DNA of 22,041 nucleotides from a virus: positions 1-22,041 of the IMG/VR virus record IMGVR_UViG_3300042197_004335; one strand, written 5' to 3'. The first letter of the stretch is position 1. The number at the start of each line of letters is the position of its first letter. A program made the position numbers and the translations under genes. The notes beneath the pieces are model-generated. The model made no database searches, had not been told where the DNA came from, and saw only the letters and a list, made by a program, of their open reading frames with translations. Of the stretch, positions 17,174-22,041 are shown piece after piece.

Positions 17174-18954
17174 TCAAGATACGAGATTTAACCGTAAAGA
17201 ACTTCATGAGCGTGGGCAATACCACCCAGGCCGTGGACTTTGACAAAGAACAACTGACTTTGGTCCTAGGAGAAAATCTAGACCAAGGCGGAGACGACAA
17301 TGGCTCGCGCAACGGCACTGGTAAAACTACTATTGTAAATGCTCTGAGCTATGCATTGTTCGGGCAGGCTTTGACCAATATTAAAAGAGACAATCTGATC
17401 AACAAGATCAATGGTAAAAATATGTTAGTCACTGTTGAGTTTGAGAAAAATGGTAGACAATATCGCATCGAGCGGGGACGTAGACCCAATGTCTTAAAGT
17501 TTTTCATAGACGATCAAGAATGTCTAGAAGATGCTCAGGACGCAGACGACGGTCAAGGTGACTCTAGAGAAACGCAGAAAGACATCGACGAGCTGCTAGG
17601 GATGAGCCACGATATGTTCAAACACATCGTAGCTCTGAACACTTACACAGAACCCTTCTTGTCTATGAAAGCCAACGATCAACGAGCGATCATAGAACAG
17701 CTATTAGGCATAACTCTGCTGTCAGAAAAAGCTGAATCTCTCAAAGAACTGATCAGATTAACCAAAGAAGAGATCACTCAAGAAACCGTCAAGATAGATG
17801 CTGTCAAAGCCAGCAATGACAAGATACAGGAAAGCATCAACAGTCTAAGATTAAAGCAGTCCGCTTGGCAAAGGACTCGGATCGCAGAGATCGAAAAAAT
17901 CAAAAAGGTCATGGAAGAACTGTCTAAGGTAGACATCGATGCCGAAATACGGCAACATGAGAAACTAAAAATCTACGACGAGCAGGCTGCAAAGATAAAG
18001 AGTCTGAACAAGGAACGTGCTACCTTAGAAACTGCTATCATGCAGGCTGAAAAAACAGTGAAGAAATATCTCAAAGATCTAGAACAACTGGAAAATCATA
18101 CCTGTCCGGCCTGCGAACAGGAACTGCATGATCACAAACACAGCGAAATGATTAACACAGCAGAAAAAAATCTCAGAGATTCGGATACATATCTATCTAA
18201 GATTTCCGGAGATCTAAAAGCTATCAATAAAGAACTAGAATCTATCGGAGACATTAATGGTAGACCCGATACTTTCTACGAAAGTCTCAATGAAGCGTAT
18301 AACCATAGATCTAATCTAGACAATCTAGCTTCGCAGTTAAAAAACAAGGAGCAAGAAGTGGACACCTATCAAGAGCAGATCACTGAACTAGAGAACACAG
18401 CACTGCAACCAGTGACCTGGGATGTTATCAACAGCCTCACTTCTGTGAAAGACCATCAAGAGTTCTTGCTGAAGTTACTGACCAACAAAGATTCGTTTAT
18501 ACGGAAAAAGATCATCGATCAGAATCTAGCCTATCTCAACAACAGGCTGACCTACTATCTAGACAAGATGGGATTACCTCACACAGTAGTCTTCCAGAAC
18601 GACCTAGCTGTGGAAATCACACAGCTAGGTCAAGATCTCGATTTTGACAATCTCAGTCGAGGCGAGCGCAACAGATTGATACTGGGGTTATCTTGGGCCT
18701 TCAGAGATGTCTGGGAAAGCCTCTATCAAAATATCAACTTGCTGTTCATCGACGAGCTCATCGACTCGGGAATGGATGCCAACGGTGTCGAAAACAGCCT
18801 CGGTATATTGAAGAAGATGGGACGGGAGCGCAACAAAAACATCTATTTGATCAGCCACAAAGACGAGCTCATAGGCAGGGTTAACAACGTTCTCAAAGTC
18901 ATCAAAGAAAACGGATTTACTAGCTATGCCAACGACATAGATATCTATGACTAA
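17170..18954 (+). CDS. gp46: recombination ATPase subunit gp46 (SbcC/Rad50-like)
   Basis: gp46 is the SMC-like ATPase partner of gp47. Walker A is GSRNGTGKTT at residues 45-54, preceded by an acidic, Gly-rich stretch (DQGGDDN). Long charged coiled coils run at about 180-305 and 320-410, with the zinc hook CPAC at 312-315 at the apex. The ABC signature is LSRGE from residue 495, Walker B is LLFIDE at 524-529 followed by a DSGMD loop, and the H-loop is ISHKDE with H563. The 594 residues fit T4 gp46 (560). The ATG overlaps the gp47 stop by four bases. All catalytic elements are intact, so an active ATPase is expected. Confidence 0.95.
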   Translation: MIKIRDLTVKNFMSVGNTTQAVDFDKEQLTLVLGENLDQGGDDNGSRNGTGKTTIVNALSYALFGQALTNIKRDNLINKINGKNMLVTVEFEKNGRQYRIERGRRPNVLKFFIDDQECLEDAQDADDGQGDSRETQKDIDELLGMSHDMFKHIVALNTYTEPFLSMKANDQRAIIEQLLGITLLSEKAESLKELIRLTKEEITQETVKIDAVKASNDKIQESINSLRLKQSAWQRTRIAEIEKIKKVMEELSKVDIDAEIRQHEKLKIYDEQAAKIKSLNKERATLETAIMQAEKTVKKYLKDLEQLENHTCPACEQELHDHKHSEMINTAEKNLRDSDTYLSKISGDLKAINKELESIGDINGRPDTFYESLNEAYNHRSNLDNLASQLKNKEQEVDTYQEQITELENTALQPVTWDVINSLTSVKDHQEFLLKLLTNKDSFIRKKIIDQNLAYLNNRLTYYLDKMGLPHTVVFQNDLAVEITQLGQDLDFDNLSRGERNRLILGLSWAFRDVWESLYQNINLLFIDELIDSGMDANGVENSLGILKKMGRERNKNIYLISHKDELIGRVNNVLKVIKENGFTSYANDIDIYD

Positions 18955-19237
18955 GGAAAAGACAACAACTAACACTTCCGATGGGGTACCCAAGGAAAAA
19001 GACGACGACATACATGATCAGCTGATAAAACAGATGATCAAATATGCGTTCTGGAACACGAGATTTAAAGATTTTGGCTATCACCATAGCTCGATACGGG
19101 CTAGGAATGCTCTGACACAGATAGCAAAATTATGTAAGATTAGGCGAGAAGAGATACTCAAAGAAAGAACGAGATTGGATGCTATCTACAAAAACCAAAA
19201 GGCACTAAAAAGGAAATCAAAAAAACTACATAGTTGA
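18947..19237 (+). CDS. small basic protein downstream of gp46, unknown function
   Basis: The ATG lies inside the last codons of gp46 and the frames overlap by eight bases. The N-terminal 20 residues are Thr/Lys/Asp-rich and probably disordered. Residues about 24-60 contain IKQMIKYAFWNTRFKDFGYH, then RARNALTQIAKLCKIRREEI, and the C-terminus is Lys-rich (LKRKSKKLHS). I recall short proteins with a similar RARNAL..I.KL..RR pattern in T4-like cyanophages in the same place, without a known role. The basic helical character and the coupling to gp46 make nucleic-acid binding or a gp46/47 accessory role conceivable, but this is a guess. Ends at TGA 19235-19237, which overlaps the next ATG. Confidence 0.75.
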   Translation: MTKEKTTTNTSDGVPKEKDDDIHDQLIKQMIKYAFWNTRFKDFGYHHSSIRARNALTQIAKLCKIRREEILKERTRLDAIYKNQKALKRKSKKLHS

Positions 19238-19677
19238 TGTCATGGCTATACAAACATCAACCTGTGGAGGAAATACCAGAGGGCTATATCGGATTTGTTT
19301 ATATCATCACCAACAAAATCAACGGTAAAAAATACATAGGCAAAAAATTAGCTCAATTTAAAAGGACTAAACCTCCTTTAAAAGGCAAAAAACTCAAGAG
19401 AAGATCTACAGTAGAAAGCGATTGGCGAGAATACTGGGGTAGCTCTGAGCGTTTACAGGCAGATGTTGACCAACTAGGCCCAGACAACTTCACTAGAGAA
19501 ATCCTCTATTACTGCACTTCCAAGGCTGAAATGAGCTATATCGAGGCTAGAGAGCAATTCGATCGCAGGGTCCTAGAGACAGATGAATACTACAACGGTA
19601 TCATCAACGTCAGGATAGGCGGATCGGAAAAGCTGCGCAAGGCACTTTTAGAACAGCAAAATAGCAACGCCGTTTGA
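19237..19677 (+). CDS. GIY-YIG family nuclease, stand-alone
   Basis: The GIY-YIG signature is clear at the N-terminus: GFVYIIT at residues 19-25 and KKYIGKK at 31-37. A basic block follows (PPLKGKKLKRRSTVESDW) with the expected catalytic Arg region, then a YWGSS motif, EMSYIEAREQF with the candidate metal-binding Glu, and a YYNGIINV segment with the late conserved Asn. It has 146 residues, essentially one catalytic domain with no DNA-binding extension as in Seg homing enzymes. I recall similar single-domain proteins in many T4-like phages. It could degrade host DNA, act with gp46/47 in repair, or be a homing nuclease; the first two suit its fixed place in the operon better. ATG 19237 is chosen over the in-frame TTG at 19234 because it overlaps the upstream TGA (TGATG). 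Confidence 0.85.
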   Translation: MSWLYKHQPVEEIPEGYIGFVYIITNKINGKKYIGKKLAQFKRTKPPLKGKKLKRRSTVESDWREYWGSSERLQADVDQLGPDNFTREILYYCTSKAEMSYIEAREQFDRRVLETDEYYNGIINVRIGGSEKLRKALLEQQNSNAV

Positions 19678-19693
19678 TCGAGGTCGCTCGATC
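19676..19693. other. hairpin overlapping the GIY-YIG stop codon
   Basis: GATCGAG-gtcg-CTCGATC forms seven perfect base pairs around a four-base loop and begins inside the TGA stop. No T-run follows, so it is not a standard intrinsic terminator. It may protect or define the 3' end of the gp55-46 operon message. Confidence 0.5.
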
Positions 19694-19953
19694 CACCTTG
19701 AGATAGCCGAGGTCATGCTCGTCGCCGTCAGATCCTGGTGTGTTGCACGGAAGAAGTTAACGTAAGGCTTCAAAAGATTGGGCTCTGTGAAAAAGATACA
19801 ACCCAAGGGCAAGGGATTTCGCTTGATAGGGATCGTCTGCCTTCCGCGACTATTCGCGAATCTGGAGTAGGGGGTTTCAGGGTTGCCGCCTCCGCTGTAG
19901 GAATACAAATCTCCTTTATCAAGAGTGGCAGTTGTACTCGGATAATGCCCTTT

Positions 19954-19975
19954 ATTCGCCCGGAAACGGGCGAAT
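19954..19975. other. stable hairpin, nine base pairs with GAAA loop
   Basis: ATTCGCCCG-gaaa-CGGGCGAAT is a perfect nine-base-pair, mostly GC stem closed by a GNRA tetraloop, one of the most stable RNA loops. It is followed by TGTGACC, with no U-run on either strand. It fits a structural or 3'-protecting element better than a classical terminator. Confidence 0.65.
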
Positions 19976-20003
19976 TGTGACCGAAATATCTGGATAATCT
20001 TAA

Positions 20004-20076
20004 AGTGCTTCGCACTAGATCATTCGAAGACAATAAGTTCGAGCGCAAGCGAAGAACAGATGAACGAAGTTCATCT
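20004..20076. other. cluster of three short hairpins
   Basis: Three stems lie close together: AGTGC-ttc-GCACT (20004-20016), GTTC-ga-GC-gcaa-GC-gaa-GAAC (20037-20057) and AGATGAAC-gaa-GTTCATCT (20058-20076). The last two abut. All share CTTCG, GAAG or GCAA loop elements. Only three T residues follow the last stem. They lie directly before a late-promoter-like motif, so they may end upstream transcripts before the next gene. Confidence 0.55.
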
Positions 20077-20083
20077 TTGAATA

Positions 20084-20091
20084 ACTAAATA
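20084..20091 (+). promoter_or_regulatory. late-promoter-like motif before the 20118 gene
   Basis: ACTAAATA keeps the TAAATA core of the late consensus but differs at the first two positions. A start about six bases downstream would leave a leader of roughly 20 bases before the ATG at 20118. It is weaker evidence than the ATAAATA sites because only one copy of this form was found. Confidence 0.4.
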
Positions 20092-20117
20092 CCATATCAA
20101 CATCATTGGAAACACAA

Positions 20118-20747
20118 ATGAAGATTTCTGACTTAGACAACGATATCGCAGGATTAAACGAAGCTCCCGTTTCGGGATTCAAACAAGGCCTTAGGAGATT
20201 AGGTGCTGCTGCTCTAGGAACTATAGGTGCCACAGACACTGCCAGCAACATCGCAGGTAAAGCCGATGTCGGTGACAAAGCCAACCAGATGTATACCAAA
20301 TACAACAGATATCTAGGTAGGCAGAACTCATCTATCAACGATTCTACCGCAGGCGATCTCAAAGATTTCCTAGCTTCGATCAACGTCGACGACAAGTATG
20401 TCGCTAATCCCGACACCGAAATTCTAACCAAGGCAGAACTCAATGATGTATTCTTACAGATAGCCAAAGACAGTTTTAGGCAGGCTAGAGCTCAGTCTGG
20501 GACGGGTGCTGGCGGTGGCAATCCTGGAGGCGGTCCTTCTGCACCAAGCGCACCAGCACCTAGATCCGGCGGAAATAATCTCTTAGCTCAGATACAGAAA
20601 GATGTTGCTAGATTATCCAACGACGAAAAAACACAGCTGATAACCTATCTGCAGAAATCAGTCAAACAGTCTCCTAGAGATACACGCATCGAACCCACAT
20701 TAGGCAAGCCCGCAGATAACGTAGTACAGATGCGTGCCAGAGCCTAA
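20118..20747 (+). CDS. unrecognised protein with Gly/Pro-rich linker
   Basis: A 209-residue protein from ATG 20118, with GGA seven bases upstream; an in-frame TTG at 20106 is less likely. Residues 1-125 form a probably helical domain (MKISDLDNDIAGLNEAP, then SGFKQGLRRLGAAALG and GKADVGDKANQMYTKYNRYL). Residues about 126-154 are a Gly/Pro/Ala/Ser linker, and the rest is a short helical domain (LAQIQKDVARLSNDEKTQL) with a basic tail. No catalytic motif, signal peptide or membrane segment is seen. I recall proteins of this general build in marine T4-like phages but no function. A late-type motif before it suggests late expression, perhaps a virion-associated or assembly protein. Its stop overlaps the stop of the convergent minus-strand gene. 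Confidence 0.8.
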   Translation: MKISDLDNDIAGLNEAPVSGFKQGLRRLGAAALGTIGATDTASNIAGKADVGDKANQMYTKYNRYLGRQNSSINDSTAGDLKDFLASINVDDKYVANPDTEILTKAELNDVFLQIAKDSFRQARAQSGTGAGGGNPGGGPSAPSAPAPRSGGNNLLAQIQKDVARLSNDEKTQLITYLQKSVKQSPRDTRIEPTLGKPADNVVQMRARA

Positions 20748-20938
20748 AAGAACGGCATCTGAGTCTGTTTAGTAGTTTCTAGATTGTCCTTGATTAGATC
20801 GCTGATCATCTGGCGATCTTCGAAACTCAGAGAAGCTGCTTCATCTAGAGTTACCCCGCCTCGCATGTACCAACAGATGCGGAACAGCTCTGATTTGAGA
20901 TTTTTGCAGTCACCGTCTAGCTCTCCGACGATCTTCAA
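20744..20938 (-). CDS. small baseplate hub assembly protein, gp51-like
   Basis: A small protein with LFRICWYMRGGVTLDEAASL, then SFEDRQMISDLIKDNLETTK and an MPFF end. I recall this pattern in short proteins next to gp26 in T4-like cyanophages, where they are annotated as gp51, the baseplate hub assembly catalyst; similarity to T4 gp51 itself is not evident. It follows gp26 by about 30 bases in the same direction. The start is uncertain: TTG 20938 gives 64 residues, but the frame stays open upstream with protein-like sequence (RLFGLELDEI just before it) and no ATG or GTG. The real start may be a rare codon near the gp26 stop. Confidence 0.6.
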   Translation of the reverse strand: MKIVGELDGDCKNLKSELFRICWYMRGGVTLDEAASLSFEDRQMISDLIKDNLETTKQTQMPFF

Positions 20939-20967
20939 TATCTCGTCGAGTTCGAGGCCGAAGAGCC

Positions 20968-21822
20968 TTATACGAAAAAATTCGATTGGTCCATGGTTAT
21001 AGGAACATTCAGCTCATCTGGAGCACCTTTGGACCGTTCTTCTTCGGTGGTTATGATCTTCATAGGAGGTATGCTGAATTTTTTCTTCTGCTCCTCTAGA
21101 TGATCTATTATGCGTTTGTAGAATTCTTTGTCAGCGTTCTGTATGAATTCGTTGATCATAGCCTGATCTGTGACTTCTTCTCCGTCGACCTGTATTTTTT
21201 CCACGCTTTGTCCTACCATGTTTATAGTTAGGTCTGTGAGTTTTTTAAAACTGTTGGTAAACATGGATAGTTTTTTAGCATCGTCTATGGAATCATCGCT
21301 GACGATATTCAGTATCCGTTGCTCTTCTAGGCTCTTGATCGCGTTCTGCGTGAACTCTCTGTAGTTCAACGGTCTAGTATAGATCTTGAGATTATCGTCT
21401 ATTTCGATAACCGGATCGTAGACTGCTGCCAGCAGCCTGTCCAGCATCACCCGTAGGTCAGTCACATATGATCTCGATTCGTCTAGTCCTGGAATCACTG
21501 CAGTTATGTCTAAACTTTCACCGTAGGTAGCGATACGTATGGCTATTAATATAGCATCGATGTCGATAGAAGGGATCTGCCAGGCGTTCTTTATGTTGGG
21601 AATACAGCTTTGGATGACATCTACCGTGCTCTGACCGTTGATCAAAGCATCAGGGGTGCGTATGATCATCTCGTCTTTGGCGGTCATAGCAAACACTGGA
21701 TACTCACCGGTTTCGGTGTACTCTATAGATCCTTTGGGATAAAAATTTCCCGAGCTAGGTAATCTCAGATAGATCTTAGGCTGTCTATAGTATCGCTGCA
21801 AAGGGTTGCGTTGATTTTCCAC
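20968..21822 (-). CDS. gp26: baseplate hub protein gp26-like
   Basis: A 284-residue protein with the pattern of T4-type gp26 hub proteins: KIYLRLPSSGNFYPKGSIEY at residues about 16-35, then FAMTAKDEMIIRTPDALING and VDVIQSCIPNIKNAWQIPS, followed by DIDAILIAIRIATYGE. The C-terminal 100 residues are helical and charged (EFYKRIIDHLEEQKKKFS), ending in FFV. T4 gp26 is a hub component of about 208 residues. The start is GTG 21822 with GGGAG nine bases upstream; no ATG is near. A late-promoter motif stands about 45 bases upstream. With the gp51-like gene it forms a second, separate baseplate unit on the minus strand. Confidence 0.85.
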   Translation of the reverse strand: MENQRNPLQRYYRQPKIYLRLPSSGNFYPKGSIEYTETGEYPVFAMTAKDEMIIRTPDALINGQSTVDVIQSCIPNIKNAWQIPSIDIDAILIAIRIATYGESLDITAVIPGLDESRSYVTDLRVMLDRLLAAVYDPVIEIDDNLKIYTRPLNYREFTQNAIKSLEEQRILNIVSDDSIDDAKKLSMFTNSFKKLTDLTINMVGQSVEKIQVDGEEVTDQAMINEFIQNADKEFYKRIIDHLEEQKKKFSIPPMKIITTEEERSKGAPDELNVPITMDQSNFFV

Positions 21823-21836
21823 TGGTTTTTTCTCCC

Positions 21837-21844
21837 GATAAATA
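21837..21844 (+). promoter_or_regulatory. late promoter motif, rightward
   Basis: GATAAATA matches the T4 late consensus at seven of eight bases. Transcription would start near 21850 and give a leader of about 50 bases before the ATG at 21900. It faces an identical motif on the other strand at 21867-21874. Confidence 0.55.
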
Positions 21845-21866
21845 ATATGTCTTGGATCGTCAATGA

Positions 21867-21874
21867 TATTTATC
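21867..21874 (-). promoter_or_regulatory. late promoter motif of the gp26 unit
   Basis: The minus strand reads GATAAATATC, with the ATAAATAT core of the other minus-strand late sites. A start near 21861 would give a leader of about 40 bases to the gp26 GTG. Confidence 0.6.
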
Positions 21875-21899
21875 TGGGCAGTTTATGGTGAAAAAATAA

Positions 21900-22041
21900 A
21901 TGGCTGAAAGAGTAGAGATACGGGGTGGAGAGCTAGACGGCAGCGTGCTAGAAAACGCCGCATCTGAAGCCACTCTGCTCAGGCTGGTAGAATCTCTAGA
22001 AAGGATGTCTCGCGGCGGTGGACCAGCGGGACAACGTTCCG
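21900..22041 (+). CDS. start of a large plus-strand gene, perhaps tail tape measure (partial)
   Basis: The frame starts at ATG 21900 and is open for 47 codons to the window edge. The visible part reads MAERVEIRGGELDGS, then ENAASEATLLRLVESLERMS and a Gly-rich start of a linker. A short N-terminal strand and helix followed by a Gly-rich linker is what I recall from long tail proteins beside gp26 in marine T4-like phages; a gp29-like tape measure is the best guess. GGTGA lies about eight bases upstream. A tiny frame (MVKK and stop) ends just before the ATG and may be chance. The late motif at 21837 fits a virion gene. Confidence 0.6.
   Translation, partial: MAERVEIRGGELDGSVLENAASEATLLRLVESLERMSRGGGPAGQRS

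Larger units (their letters stand above)
19678..20117. other. long non-coding stretch with several hairpins, possible structured RNA
   Basis: About 440 bases without a convincing gene in a genome where other gaps are below 80 bases. Short frames on both strands here lack a ribosome-binding site and look like random translation. The stretch is visibly richer in G than its surroundings (for example GGAGTAGGGGG near 19864). Besides the separately listed hairpins, CGCGA-ctat-TCGCG at 19845-19858 is a clean stem, and CTTGATA (19822-19828) can pair with TATCAAG (19917-19923) to close a domain of about 100 bases. I found no tRNA arms, no RNase P or tmRNA core motifs and no group I intron core. The role is unknown. 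Confidence 0.5.

Noticed and set aside
19730-19780. ACGGAAGAAG resembling part of the glutamine (glnA/downstream-peptide) riboswitch
   Set aside because: The accompanying conserved segments before and after it are missing, and the next gene is not related to nitrogen metabolism.
19648-19980. Short frames on both strands in the non-coding stretch
   Set aside because: No ribosome-binding site, many rare combinations, interrupted by stable hairpins; they look like chance translation of a structured region.
19678-20100. tRNA, tmRNA, RNase P RNA or group I intron
   Set aside because: No T-arm with matching stem, no tRNA-like acceptor pairing and none of the core motifs of these RNAs were found by eye.
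20015-20467. Minus-strand frame of 150 codons opposite the 20118 gene
   Set aside because: It crosses the hairpin cluster and the antisense of a better gene; no start signal and no recognisable pattern.
21885-21899. Four-codon frame MVKK before the last gene as a leader peptide
   Set aside because: Too short and A-rich to separate from chance; it overlaps the ribosome-binding region of the next gene.
1-22041. CRISPR array, insertion sequence or prophage attachment site
   Set aside because: No regularly spaced repeats, no transposase and no integrase; the gene content is that of a lytic T4-like phage.

Overview
The window is part of the genome of a T4-like, contractile-tailed, strictly lytic phage. 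It carries the T4 late sigma factor (gp55), the gp46/gp47 recombination nuclease pair and a nearly contiguous set of T4-type baseplate genes. No integrase, repressor or bacterial housekeeping gene is visible. The AT-rich composition, a gp55 with a long insert, an enlarged gp6 and a very large structural protein after it are features I associate with marine T4-like phages (cyanophages, pelagiphages and uncultured relatives). The host cannot be fixed from this window.

Minus strand, 15258 down to 1: a compact baseplate operon in the order gp48/54-like tube-junction protein, gp53, a gp27-like hub protein with a lysozyme-like N-terminal domain, gp5-like spike without an internal lysozyme, gp25, gp6, and a structural protein of at least 1910 residues that runs off the left edge. 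Genes overlap or lie within a few bases, except for a gap before gp6 that holds a late-promoter motif and an 18-bp palindrome. A second late-promoter motif precedes the first gene.

Plus strand, 15336 to 19677: a tightly coupled operon starting at a good sigma70-type promoter: gp55, gp47, gp46, a small conserved-looking basic protein and a stand-alone GIY-YIG nuclease. Every junction overlaps. gp55 made here should switch on the divergent baseplate operon. The late motif of that operon physically overlaps the -35 box of the gp55 promoter.

19678 to 20117 is the only long stretch without a gene. It contains several hairpins, one with nine perfect base pairs and a GAAA loop, and a cluster of three short hairpins next to a late-promoter-like motif. 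I do not recognise it; it could be a structured RNA.

Right end: an unrecognised plus-strand protein (20118-20747), convergent with a small gp51-like gene and a gp26-like baseplate hub gene on the minus strand. The start of another plus-strand gene, perhaps the tape measure, runs off the right edge. Two face-to-face late-promoter motifs lie between gp26 and that last gene.
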